The notes: generated from the letters alone by a model not told the origin. DNA of 21,364 nt from Pavlovales sp. CCMP2436 (GCA_026770615.1 MU631626.1:60928-82291), one strand, 5' to 3'; counted from the first letter of the stretch, positions 8,123 through 16,440 are shown. Numbers and translations are program-made.

Positions 8123-8383
8123 ATGGCACCATGGAGCGAATACTTCCGCACCGTTGACTTCAACGACGACGAGTGCCTCTTCGACCCTGAGGACTTGCGG
8201 CGCATGCTTCGCGTCATCAAGGATCTCGGGCTCTTGGAAAGCGACGAAACGGAGTCGTCCGACGAGTGGCCTGCTGCGCGACATCTGCCGCCTCCGCCGC
8301 CTCCTGTGACGCCTGAGAGAGCATGGCCTGCTGACCCTTGCCGAGCGCACCCGCCGAGCGTGTCCTTGCGAGATGCAGTCTGA
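8123..8383 (+). CDS. Short acidic hypothetical protein
   Basis: ATG at 8123 (a second ATGG at 8132 has good context) opens an 86-codon frame rich in Asp/Glu (VDFNDDECLFDPEDLRRMLR and SDETESSDEW), then a proline run (PPPPPP). It overlaps, on the opposite strand, the end of the finger-like ORF; only one of the two is likely to be real. No domain is recognised. Confidence 0.25.
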   Translation: MAPWSEYFRTVDFNDDECLFDPEDLRRMLRVIKDLGLLESDETESSDEWPAARHLPPPPPPVTPERAWPADPCRAHPPSVSLRDAV

Positions 8384-8723
8384 ACTGCTCCGCCTGCGGG
8401 TGCCAGCGGCTGCAGCTGAACTTGGTAGTGCCGGTGACGTGAATCATCTTCTCCGTCGGATTGCTGCGCCCACACGCGCCGCAGTACGTGCAGATGTAGC
8501 GCGAGGGGCCACCGCTGGCCGGCACGCTGGTCGCGCCACGAGCCGTGAGCCACGCGAGGAGGAGGGTGCGTGCAGCGTTGGCATCGCTCTCGTCACCGCC
8601 CTTCAACCGGGTCTAGATGGTGGGGTTGGCCGCGAGGTACTGCTCGATCGTGCTGAGCCCCAGCACGACCATCTTGTCCTTCTTGGTGATCTCCCGTAAG
8701 CCCTTGTTCCAATTATCCACCAT
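8217..8723 (-). pseudogene. Transposon ORF with possible zinc finger, one in-frame TAG
   Basis: The minus-strand ATG at 8723 starts MVDNWNKGLREITKKDKMVV and runs to STIEQYLAANPTI. It hits a TAG at 8613-8615, then stays open in the same frame to a TGA at 8217. Past the TAG, YICTYCGACGRSNPTEK then HVTGTTKFSC and FRLHLARTRS suggest a C2-x-H zinc-finger, perhaps BED-like as in hAT-type transposases. This is a weak match. The TAG and the missing catalytic domain favour a relic. Confidence 0.35.
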
Positions 8724-9470
8724 CACCAAGCGCCACGCTACAGGCTAAGTGCTGGCAGGGCACGGCGAGAAGACGTAAATAACCGAATTTTTTACAATTT
8801 GTTGGGCGATTTTTTCAATTTCGAAACAGCAAAATTTTAAGGGTAAATTTCTGCCCGGAATCACACTTGGAAATATCGGGGTGTCGGGCAAACAAGTTTC
8901 ACCCGAAAGTTCGGGGTCAAAAGTTCACCCCGAAATTCGGCTCGTATTCGGTAATGGTGGAGCTCTAATAAAGAACACGAAAAAGAGAAAAGGAGAGGTG
9001 TAAGAAAAGAGGAGGAGGGGAGGAGGGGGGAGAAGAAGGGAGAGTAAGAAGGGCCTCGTGAAGAAGCACGCATACAGTCGCGAATATTGGCTTGCTGACT
9101 GTATAGACTACAGTTACTTAATAACTGTATAACTAGTTTATTTATTTGTTTGTTTGTACATTCTAAATTGCGCACTCTGTTGCGATTGATCATCCCACTC
9201 AATCTATGCAACAGTTGCGCCACTTGCCGGGGCAGCTAGACCCCATACACAACTTGCATATGTACTCGAGGAGCGCGTTGAGCCCAGTCATCTCCGCGCC
9301 GCGCTTCTTGACCTCCTTGTCGAGGTAGGGGCCGATGGACTCGGAGTAATCTTTGCAAACCGAGGCAAGGTAGTTGCCGCTCGGCACAGCGCCTGTGTAT
9401 CCGTCCTTGTTGCTGAAGGAGGAGAACTTGACGGGCGGCTTAGCTCCGGGAGTAGGTTGGTCGAGCTGCC

Positions 9471-9490
9471 TCCTGACGGCCTGCTCATGT
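9471..9490 (-). repeat. Exon-junction motif, copy at the true acceptor
   Basis: On the minus strand this reads ACATGAGCAG|GCCGTCAGGA, the acceptor of exon 9480-9199. Near copies lie inside the intron at 9796-9812 (ATGAGCAGGCCGTCAAG) and 10934-10950 (ATGGGCAGGCTGTCAGG). ATGAGCAG also ends the preceding exon at 11201. Confidence 0.7.
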
Positions 9491-9539
9491 TTTAGTTTTA
9501 TTAGCATTTTAGTGTTTCAATCGTATTATTCTTCGTGTT

Positions 9540-9745
9540 ATTGTAATCGTAATGGTAATAATTAGAAATATAATGATAATAATTATTGTTATTAATTATC
9601 ACCATCATCATCATTATCATCATCATTATTGTTGTCATACTAATAATAGTAATAATAATATGACTACTTATAATACTCATAATACTAATAATACTAATAA
9701 TAATTATGATTATTCTTATATTATTATTATAACACAGTACAAAAA
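9540..9745. repeat. ATT/ATC-rich microsatellite
   Basis: Imperfect trinucleotide tracts (AATAAT, CATCATCATCATTATC, ACTAATAATACTAATAAT). The frames across it (His/Asn-rich) are repeat artefacts. It lies in the transposase intron. Confidence 0.9.
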
Positions 9746-9795
9746 AGTGTGAAAGTAAAAATGATTTCTATAATTAATACGTGTAAGAGTCGCAT

Positions 9796-9812
9796 CTTGA
9801 CGGCCTGCTCAT
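9796..9812 (-). repeat. Exon-junction motif, intronic copy
   Basis: The minus strand reads ATGAGCAGGCCGTCAAG, then ATGCGACTCTT. It matches the exon start at 9480 and a third copy near 10950, with similar T-rich flanks. It looks like a tandemly copied exon edge. Confidence 0.6.
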
Positions 9813-9964
9813 TTATTATTTGTTTGAGTATTACTATTGTAATATTAATCTCATTATTGTTGTTGTTACGCCCCTACAAAAGAAGAAGACGACGGGTTCC
9901 CCGCAGAACAGAGAAGTGAACCGGCTGGCGACATAAAAATGAAAGAGCTACGGCCAGTGTAAAT

Positions 9965-10003
9965 CTGAAAGCGCTACTGGCAACCTGAAAGCGCTACTGG
10001 CAA
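9965..10003 (+). repeat. 20-bp direct repeat at the OTU ORF start
   Basis: CTGAAAGCGCTACTGGCAA occurs at 9965-9983 and 9985-10003. The second copy lies in the OTU frame and encodes LKALLA; the first is read as part of SESATG. Confidence 0.85.
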
Positions 10004-10803
10004 GTGTAAATCTAACCCCTGCAAGTATAAGAGTTGATGGAAACTGCCTGCCCTACGCGGTGCTAAGAAGCGCAGGGGGGACGGCCAGCTGGGAGGCGGC
10101 CATAGCACTTCGAAATTTGGCAATCACGCATGCCCGCAGCCTCCCGCAGCACATCCAGGAGGAGTTTAATCTACGCAGACCGGAGAATGTAGGTGACCCT
10201 ATGGGCAACAACCTTGACCACAGGCAAATCAACAACACTTGGCCAATCGAAGCTCCAAGCAAAGTACGGGCCGCCACACTACGGGCCAAATCAGGCAGCA
10301 TGGATGAACGATAACATACTCCACAGCTTCGCCACATGCGTAGGCAAGGATGTGGTGCCGATCAAGAGATTGGAGCAGGAACCAAGTGCATAAATTCATC
10401 GCGATCTACCGCGCTGAACCACTGGACGGCCTCTCACCGTATAGCGCGAACGGTAATGCGTGGAATAAAGATGACGAAACTAAAACGGTGGGAAGAGGAG
10501 AGAGGGGGGGATGATAGTGGGGGTGTAGGTGTGGTGGTGATGGGAACGGTGGCAGCGGCAGCCGCAGCAGCTCGAAAGAAGGAGACTACAAGCTGTGGTG
10601 TAAGTCGAAAGCGGGCGGCTGGGACGAGGACGACAGCAGCACATAAAAGGTGGCGGCGGCGGCGACAATGTGGCAAGGACATCGGCGTGTCCAGCAACAC
10701 AACGATATACATTTTTCCAGTGGTGGTCAAGCAGCACAGGCGCAGCTGAAGACCTGCTGGAACGGCGGATTCACTTGCAAACGTGATGTCGTTATGAACC
10801 TAT
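9985..10803 (+). pseudogene. OTU-family cysteine protease domain, frameshifted, transposon-borne
   Basis: LTPASIRVDGNCLPYAVL (from about 10012) contains the OTU catalytic Asp and Cys motif (DGNCL). It continues with SWEAAIALRNLAITHARSLP. The frame then shifts: HYGPNQAAWMNDNILHSFAT and CVGKDVVPIKRLEQE (about 10250-10390) resemble the middle of OTU domains carried by eukaryotic transposons. A second shift leads into HKFIAIYRAEPLDGLSPYSA (10389-10460). Later protein-like stretches (GDYKLWCKSKAGGWDEDD; NGGFTCKRDVVMNL ending near 10803) are interrupted by a TAA. The expected catalytic His is not identified. OTU domains are deubiquitinase-type proteases; here the gene is dead and lies antisense within the transposase intron. 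Confidence 0.6.
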
Positions 10804-10829
10804 GACGATAAGTGGACTCGAGCGGAATA

Positions 10830-11080
10830 AATTATATACTAATAATAACAAGAAGAAGAATGTTAATAATAATAACAATGATTGTTTTGATAGTAACAAC
10901 AATTTCGATGATTAATACTTTCAAGAGTTGCATCCTGACAGCCTGCCCATTTATTAGTTTTAATAGTATTACTACTATTATTTTTGTTGTCGTTGGTTTT
11001 TGTTCTTTTAAGAAGAAGAAGAAAAGTAGTAGTGATAATAATAATAATATCTGTGATAGTAATAATAATTGATATAATTT
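10830..11080. repeat. ATT/AAG-rich microsatellite
   Basis: AATAATAACAAGAAGAAGAA, TTAATAATAATAACAATG and later GATAATAATAATAATATC tracts surround the third exon-junction copy (10934-10950). Its flanks resemble those at 9700-9880, so the two microsatellite blocks probably arose by duplication. Confidence 0.8.
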
Positions 11081-12045
11081 AAATGTGTAATATTTTTGGT
11101 TGTTGTCGTTTTATTTGTTTTTTGTTTTTTGTTTGTACCGTTCATATGATTATCAAAGCTGTACTACAGTGAGAGATGGATCTAATAGTACTTTAGCTAC
11201 CTGCTCATGCCAGAGGTGCACTTTCCAGTAGCGTTTGGTGTGCTGCTCGAGGAGCGTGGACGAGAGGGCCTCCGGCCAGGTGCCATCGTCGAACAGTGAT
11301 ACCATCAAGTCGATCACCTGCGAGCAAATATATAAAAAGCGGGGGGAGGAGTGTGAGGGGAGAGGGGGGGGCATCACATTAGATCATTTATTTAAGTTCA
11401 GTATTAGTATGAGTATAACAATGCAATGCAGGAGAGAGTGGGGGGTGCACCTGGATTGAGTGAGCCAGTGTGTTCGACATTAGGCAGCAAGTTAGCGGAC
11501 AGCGGGCAGCAGACAACGATCGGTCACCTCATTGTCGAGGCCACTACGGTACGTGAGGTGTTCCGGAAAGGAGGTGCCAAGGCCGACCCGGCGGCGGCGG
11601 CAGCGAGCGACCGTACAGCTGAGAGCCATCCACCTCCTTGTCATCGCCACCGGTGCTGCTCCTGCACTCCTCCGGCCTAAAGCCGAACGCCATCGCGACC
11701 GCCTGCGTTGCTGCCAGCGTCGCCTGCGCTGACACCTTGCGCGAGGCTGCCCTCATATTGCAGTGGCTACAGATGTAGCCGCAACATGACGAAGTAGTGC
11801 TTGCGGAGGGCGCAGACGCGGTGGCAGAGGGTGTTGGACTATAAGCAGTGCGGCGTGACGCTATCAGCCGAGCAGCACGTGCCGCACGGCGGCATTCGCC
11901 TGAACTGCACGTCAGGGAATCAGCTATCTATGTCGCGGCAGTACGCCTCGTTGATCGGGCCGAGTGCGAGCTTCTTGCAGGCCACGCGTGCGTGCGCAGC
12001 TCGAAGTCGCCAGCACTCTCTGGCACCAGTCTCCTCCTTGTGCAT

Positions 12046-12480
12046 GTTCAGCAGCCGCCGTCATCGCCATGCCGTCGCCCGTGAGCTCCTTCTGGTGCCG
12101 CCGCTAAAGGGTGCGACGGAAGACGAAGAAGAGGCACTCGCCGTTGAGGCCGTGGCCTCCTCACTACTGCCGCCACTGCTGGCAAGAAGGTCGACCTCAC
12201 GAAGAAGGTCGACCTTGCGCGCCGCTCCTTCCGCTCCTTCTCCTCCGTCGACTCGGACGTCTGCTTCCTCTGCGCCCTGTCCTTGTTCTGGTCCGTCCTG
12301 GCCACGAGGAAGCGGAAGGCTGATGTTGCGCAGCAGGAGGTAAGGAAGGGAAGGAGGGAATGGGTTAGTATGGGAGCGAGCGAGCAGGGAGCGAGCGAGC
12401 AGGGCGGTACCCGCTTGTGTACTGGTACTGTACGAGGCGGCGTTGGTCGTTGGGCCTTTGGCTAAATTTAGGTCTTTACC
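12046..12480. other. GC-rich low-complexity stretch, gene content unclear
   Basis: Between the transposase relic and the hairpin at 12488. The minus strand gives a Ser/Ala-rich frame (around 12120-12200) that could be a linker in the transposase 5' part. Plus frames are Arg/Pro-rich. There is also a short GAGCGAGCGAGCAGG duplication near 12377-12402. No start or splice site can be defended. Confidence 0.35.
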
Positions 12481-12487
12481 TCGACGC

Positions 12488-12523
12488 CTATGTAAAAGGT
12501 TGACATCTTCACCTTTTACATAG
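12488..12523. repeat. Perfect 13-bp stem hairpin after a stop codon
   Basis: CTATGTAAAAGGT and ACCTTTTACATAG flank a 10-nt loop. It starts 12 bases past the TAA of the minus-strand frame at 12535, so it would sit in that gene's 3' UTR. It could be an RNA 3'-end or stability element, or a tiny foldback repeat. Confidence 0.8.
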
Positions 12524-12534
12524 AGAGTTTGTAG

Positions 12535-12831
12535 TTAAAGATCCACCAGCACCGTAGTACTGCCCTCCTCGCGCGGCACCTCCCCACGCAGGGTGCTCTT
12601 CTGCACGAGTGGCTGTACGCGTCCCACGGGCTCGTCTGCGACTTCGTGGATGCCTACATATCGTTCTATTGTTGGCGTGCATGCGACGGCCTCCCCGTTC
12701 ATCACGACTTTGACTTTGGCTTCTTCTTTTACTTCGAGCATGCCCGTGATGCCGCAATCCTGGGTTGACTTGGCGCGCGCGCCAAGCGCGTGGCCGAGAG
12801 GTTCGAGATGGTCTATAACGCACTTGCTCGC
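12535..12831 (-). CDS. 3' part of an unknown protein gene
   Basis: A minus-strand frame ending in TAA at 12535 reads STQDCGITGMLEVKEEAKVK, then EAVACTPTIERYVGIHEVAD and a TTVLVDL C-terminus. This is well-mixed coding-like sequence with no family I recognise. The first ATG is at 12741, but the frame stays open upstream through DHLEPLGHALGARAK to a TAG at 12832-12834. Beyond it, a further 9 codons (LERALIRT) reach the edge of the inverted duplication at 12861, which may have separated the gene from its 5' part. Confidence 0.4.
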   Translation of the reverse strand, partial: ASKCVIDHLEPLGHALGARAKSTQDCGITGMLEVKEEAKVKVVMNGEAVACTPTIERYVGIHEVADEPVGRVQPLVQKSTLRGEVPREEGSTTVLVDL

Positions 12832-12871
12832 CTACGTGCGTATGAGCGCGCGCTCGAGATGAAATGCTCTG

Positions 12872-13110
12872 ACGTATCCTGTGGGTGCGCTGACGTATCC
12901 CGCCCGATCTTAGTCAGTTCGTATCCAAATAGGCTTCCAAATCGTATCCCAACCGAAAATCGTATCCACACGCGCCGTTCGGAATAACGTATCCAAAAAG
13001 GCTTCAAATCCGTATCTCAACCGAAAATCGTACCCACACGCGCAGATCGAAAAATCGTATCCGCAAACTCGCACAATCGTATATAGCGATAAAACGTACC
13101 CCACAGGTGC
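12872..13110 (+). repeat. TCGTATCC motif array, left arm
   Basis: TCGTATCC, TCGTACCC or CGTATCC recurs about ten times. It is organised partly as a 68-bp duplication (each half: CGTATCCAAA, GGCTTC, CAACCGAAAATCGTA, CCACACGCGC). The same array lies inverted at 15055-15280. Possible binding sites for a transposase or a promoter region of the arm genes. Confidence 0.8.
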
Positions 13111-13214
13111 TCTTACGTAACCAGTATGTAGTGATCGGTGATCGTACCCACGCGACGCTTAAAAATCGTATCCCAGAGACCAGGGCGCGGTTCACGCGGC
13201 CAAGCGCGAGCGCC

Positions 13215-13888
13215 ATGCATCGCATGCTGCGCGCCACCGGGAGCGGTGTGCTCGGCGCGGCGGTGCTTGTCCTCGCGCAGACGCGCGATCCGACTTCGGC
13301 GATGCCCAGGCGCGACACCCCTCCGCCCGGCGTGGCGCCCCCGCCCAGCGGCCGCGCATCGACGCGGGCGCCGGCCCGAGCGCATCCGGGCTCGCGCAGC
13401 TTGCGCCGGGGCAGATCCCGTCGGCGTTCCAAAGGGCGACGATGACGCTCGAGCAGCTCCGGACTCACGCCGCCACCTCTGCGCCGCGGCAGCAGTCCAG
13501 TCTGCTCGAGCCACCGACACCCGGACTCAAGTGCGCAGAGTGGAACCCGAGTTGGTTCATGGGCGACTTCGCGCTCGCGCAGTCGAACGCCTGGTCGGCG
13601 ATGTGGCCGGAGGTGAACGACTCGGAGTTCCAGGCGAGCTTCGAGGCCGAGCGGACGCGCGCGCTTCAGAGCGCGCCTGGCTGCGTGCTCCTGCGCAAGC
13701 CGCTCGCAGCTCTGCAGGCTGGGCCGCGCCGTCTGTTCTGCGGCTGGCATATGCTGCACCTGCTGGACAAGAGGAATTGGGAGCACTTCGAGGACAGCAC
13801 CCAGTATTTGGCGCGTGTCAAGTCTGACGTCGACTGCTATCGCAAGCGCATCGCCTTCCCCGCAGTCGCCGGCCGCGTGTTAGTTTGA
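13215..13888 (+). pseudogene. Left-arm copy of an unknown gene, frame broken
   Basis: ATG at 13215 starts MHRMLRATGSGVLGAAVLVL, a hydrophobic, signal-peptide-like N terminus, then PTSAMPRRDTPPPG. This frame ends at TGA 13441-13443. A second frame, from ATG 13442 to TGA 13886, carries GDFALAQSNAWSAMWPEV, DSEFQASFEAERTRALQS and a unique tail (CGWHMLHLLDKRNWEHFED). Both parts are homologous to the right-arm gene, so I read one gene broken by the stop and an insertion. An intron removing the stop is possible. No family is recognised. Confidence 0.45.
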
Positions 13889-13892
13889 TGCG

Positions 13893-14114
13893 ATGACCCT
13901 CAAAAATCGTACAGAAGACGAGGAGGCGCGCGTGGCAGATTTCCTGCAAGGGTTCCGCGAGCTGTCGCTATCGTACGTGCTGGTCAACGAGAACTGTGCA
14001 GGTGGAATGGCCGACCACACCCTCAACCTTGAGGGCTGGAATGCCGACCTGGTGCAAACGCTGAGCCGCTATATATATACATTGAAATGGATTAATAAAA
14101 TTAAATGTATATAA
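13893..14114 (+). CDS. Coding-like frame in the spacer, perhaps a 3' exon
   Basis: EDEEARVADFLQGFRELSLS then YVLVNENCAGGMADHTLNLE and GWNADLVQTLSR looks like real protein sequence before it degrades into AT-rich DNA. It lies just past the TGA of the left-arm gene, in a different frame, and could be its next exon. No family is recognised. Confidence 0.35.
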   Translation: MTLKNRTEDEEARVADFLQGFRELSLSYVLVNENCAGGMADHTLNLEGWNADLVQTLSRYIYTLKWINKIKCI

Positions 14115-14242
14115 TAATATATAAATATTATAACTAATAGTAATATGGTTATTAGTGACACAGATAAGTTACAGCCGATCAGTCCGCTGGCTGCGACTCA
14201 ACAACGCTTATTGACGGCCTGTAAGACTACAGTTAGCCTAGA

Positions 14243-14944
14243 TTAAGGCGAGTGGTCTATAGGCTGCAGCGGCAGCCTCGCCTGAAGCTTGCCTAGCCAT
14301 TCTTGCGTGCCGCAACCGTTCCGTCTTGGACGATACCCCACATGGGATGGCGCGGCCTGGAGTGCTGCGAGCGGCATGCGCAGGTGAAGCTGGAGCGAGT
14401 CGTCGTGCGCGCACTGAAGCGCGCGCGTCTGCTCGGCCTCGAAGCTCGCCTGGCACTCCGCGTCGTCCACCTCCGGCCACACCGCCGACCAGGCGTTCGA
14501 CTGCGCGGTCGCGAAGTCAGGACTGCTGCCGCGCCGCGGAGGTGGCGGCGTGAACCCGGAGCTGCTCAGTCGTGCGTCCCCGGCGTGTCGCACTCGGGAC
14601 CACGCGCTCGGCCGCGGGCGGCGGTGAGGCGGCTGAAGCGGCGAGCGCCACGCCACGGCCTCGCCAAGGGGCGCGGCTGCACCGCCGACGCGCCTTGATG
14701 TCGCGCCTCGACGTCCACCAGCGCGAGCAGCTTGGCCTTCCTCGCGGTGCCCAGTCCATCTGACGGCGGGACAACTCCACGCTCGAGCCAGTGCGTCGTT
14801 GCGCGGCCGCTGGGCGAGAGGCACCACGCCGGGCGGAGGGGTGTCGCGCCTGGGCATCGCCGAAGTCGGCTCGCGCGTCTGCGCGAGGACATGCACCGCC
14901 GCGCCGAGCACACCGCTCCCGGTGGCGCGCAGCATGCGGAGCAT
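14243..14944 (-). CDS. Right-arm copy of the unknown gene, open frame
   Basis: ATG at 14944, TAA at 14243, 233 codons. It starts MLRMLRATGSGVLGAAVHVL and PTSAMPRRDTPPPG, as in the left arm. A long Arg/Ala/Pro-rich middle is absent from the left copy. It then returns to PDFATAQSNAWSAVWPEV and CQASFEAEQTRALQ. The N terminus may be a secretion or organelle signal. The tail differs from the left copy because the homology ends near 14340. Conservation between arms supports the gene but gives no function. Confidence 0.45.
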   Translation of the reverse strand: MLRMLRATGSGVLGAAVHVLAQTREPTSAMPRRDTPPPGVVPLAQRPRNDALARAWSCPAVRWTGHREEGQAARAGGRRGATSRRVGGAAAPLGEAVAWRSPLQPPHRRPRPSAWSRVRHAGDARLSSSGFTPPPPRRGSSPDFATAQSNAWSAVWPEVDDAECQASFEAEQTRALQCAHDDSLQLHLRMPLAALQAAPSHVGYRPRRNGCGTQEWLGKLQARLPLQPIDHSP

Positions 14945-15054
14945 GGCGCTCGCGCTCGGCCGTGTGAACCGTGCCCTGGTCTCTGGGATACGATTTTTAA
15001 GCGTGGCGTGGGTACGATCCCTGATCACTACACACTGGGTACGTGAGCGCACCT

Positions 15055-15280
15055 GTTAGGCACGTTTTATCGCTATATACGTTTGTGCGAGTTTGCGGAT
15101 ACGATTTTCCGATCTGCGCGTGTGGGTACGATTTTCGGTTAAGATACTGATTTAAAGCTTTTTTGACAAATACGTTATTCCGAACGGCGCGTGTGGATAC
15201 GATTTTCGGTTGGGATACGATTTGGAAGCCTGTTTGGATACGAACTGACTAAGATCGGGCGGGATACGTCAGCGCACCCA
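15055..15280 (-). repeat. TCGTATCC motif array, right arm
   Basis: Inverted counterpart of 12872-13110, read on the minus strand as repeated TCGTATCC/TCGTACCC, with the same 68-bp duplication. One unit is changed to AACGTATTTGTCAAAAAAGC, showing independent decay. Confidence 0.8.
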
Positions 15281-15500
15281 CAGGAAACGTCAGAGCATTT
15301 CTTCTTCGCGCTGCCGCCACCGTGTGCTCGTCCTGGGTGGCAACTATGGCAGTGTCGTGCAGCGTGGTGTGCCGGGGCGTGGAAGAGGTGGCCGTTTATC
15401 GACCCCGTAGTGCCTGCGACAGCAGCTCTACGACCGACGACGCAACTGATGACATGGAACTCGACGGCGCAACTGATGGCGCCGCCTGAGGCGAATTCGT

Positions 15501-15537
15501 GCGTGAACGCCTAGGCAATTTGCCTGAGCGTTCACGC
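15501..15537. repeat. 18-bp near-perfect palindrome
   Basis: GCGTGAACGCCTAGGCAA and TTGCCTGAGCGTTCACGC are inverted copies with two mismatches around one base. A compact foldback 200 bases outside the inverted duplication. Confidence 0.8.
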
Positions 15538-15822
15538 GACCTGAGTCCGCCAACCACCGTCTGCTACCCGCTTTTTTTTTCAGTAAGTTGTAGCATATAA
15601 AAAATGTTCTGTAAGAAATGTTCTGAGTTATCTTTTACGTTTTTTAGTTTCGCAGCATTCTGTATTTATTCTTGGCGGGCGCTTCTCATCTAGCCCTGGG
15701 CAGAGTACCTGCAGGGTCTTTGGCGATTCGGATTGAGCCTTTATATTTCTTAGTTGGCGGGGACGTCGGAAAGGCCTAGACATGTAGTGTGTATAACCGA
15801 TGAGCCGTACGTCGCATTAACA
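15538..15822. other. No gene seen
   Basis: Short poly-T runs and AT-rich sequence; no open frame or repeat of note. Confidence 0.5.
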
Positions 15823-15950
15823 TCAGCTAGTATATTAATGAAAGGGGATTCGGGCTGGCGGTGTTTCATGCTCAAGTCAAGCTAGTATATATTTATGATA
15901 GGGATTCAAGCTGGCGTCTGACTGTTCTGAATGTTGTGCTGGTCTGAGCG
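15823..15950 (+). repeat. Dispersed element C, two-module copy
   Basis: Two related modules lie in tandem: one around GGGGATTCGGGCTGGCGGT (from 15844), one around AGGGATTCAAGCTGGCGTCT (from 15900), each preceded by a TATATT(T)AATG-like block. The same two modules occur near 20381-20548 on the other strand in permuted order. Confidence 0.75.
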
Positions 15951-16235
15951 CTGCGTCGCCCATTGCCTGCTGCGTGCCTTAGTCGGCTGCGCTGGCTTGG
16001 GCGCCACCGCGATGCTCACTTAAGCGCTGCAGTGCGCCCCGTGCCTGCTGGCTGCTGGCTTGAGCGCCATGCATAATGTCGATCCGTGATTCACTTATTT
16101 TGCTTGAGCCCTGAATACGTGTGACGGACCGCACTGCACTCATGCTGGGCGGGCAGCTTTGGGTTTGGCAAAGAAACGTTCAGGCTTATAACTAGCAGAC
16201 GCGATTGTCATGTATGTGAGCCGCTTGATTGCATT
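15951..16235. other. No gene seen
   Basis: Sequence with several GCGCTGC/TTGAGCGC-like words (15948-16070) suggesting an old degenerate repeat; no coding frame. Confidence 0.4.
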
Positions 16236-16440
16236 GTGAACACTGACAGGGCGGCCGGTCAGCGCGCCAGTCAGAGAGTCGTCGATTGTCGTGCGTGTCT
16301 GATCAGCCTTAGTAGCGGTGGGAACGGTAGTATTCGTGTGCTCTTGCTACTAAGGTCCCATGATCCGAGTATTTTCTCAACGCTTGGGTCATGTGCGTGG
16401 AGACCAGTCAGGGGACGGACGTATTTCTAGATATTCACAC
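16236..16440 (-). mobile_element. Dispersed element A, copy 4 (fullest copy)
   Basis: On the minus strand it runs from GTGTGAATATCTAGAAATAC (near 16440) through CTGACTGGTCTCCACG, GCGTTGAGAAAATACTCGGA and GAGCACACGAATACTACCG to TGGCGCGCTGACCGGCC. It carries both the 5' end seen at the SR-gene introns and the 3' end seen at 3818-3955. It lies about 160 bases beyond the ARM-repeat gene stop, in the same orientation as that gene. Confidence 0.8.

Larger units (their letters stand above)
7878..8950. mobile_element. Candidate decayed DNA transposon
   Basis: Two AT-richer blocks (about 7878-8060 and 8780-8950) flank a GC-rich coding block. Both are full of CGAAATTTC/CCGAAATTCGG-type palindromic motifs and carry TTCACCCCGAAA. 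The outer ends, GGGCCGAAATTTCACCCCG on the left and GAGCCGAATTTCGGGGTGAA when the right end is read on the minus strand, are inverted relatives. The interior holds a finger-like minus-strand ORF. Boundaries are approximate; no target duplication was identified. Confidence 0.45.
9199..12045 (-). pseudogene. DDE-type transposase gene, several exons, decayed
   Basis: Minus-strand pieces fall in the order of a eukaryotic transposase family known in fungi and algae (finger-like domain, then ..HRSGL.., then an S..LLE.H...Y stretch). First comes a Cys/His region: PCGTCC, RVCALRKHYFVM and, one frame over, CGYICSHCNMRAASRK (12045-11640). Next is FPEHLTYRSGLDNE ending at 11528, then exon 11317-11201 (VIDLMVSLFDDGTWPEALSS to KVHLWHEQ), then exon 9480-9199 (AVRRQLDQPTPG, KDGYTGAVPSGNYLASV, PYLDKEVKKRGA; TGA at 9199). 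Introns 11318-11527 and 9481-11200 join in phase. A TGA, TAG codons (one at 11841) and at least one frameshift break the 5' part. Catalytic residues are not identified; the subfamily is uncertain. Confidence 0.5.
12861..15301. mobile_element. 2.4-kb inverted duplication (foldback-like element)
   Basis: 12861-13735 and 14340-15301 are inverted copies, starting GAAATGCTCTGACGT on each outer edge. The outer 490 bases are highly similar (TCGTATCC-rich, then the same gene start). The inner parts align with indels: the left arm has a 65-bp net insertion near 13500, and the right arm has extra sequence around 14610-14780. About 600 bases of AT-richer spacer lie between. No target duplication was found. 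It may be a foldback transposon or an inverted gene duplication. Confidence 0.8.

Noticed and set aside
12048..12305. Basic minus-strand ORF (MARTDQNKDRAQRKQTSEST..)
   Set aside because: Low-complexity, competes with a Ser-rich frame on the same strand, and no start or splice evidence.
13004..13827. Long overlapping frames (229 and 260 codons) over the left arm
   Set aside because: Arg/Ala-rich shadow frames; only the frames conserved between the two arms were kept.
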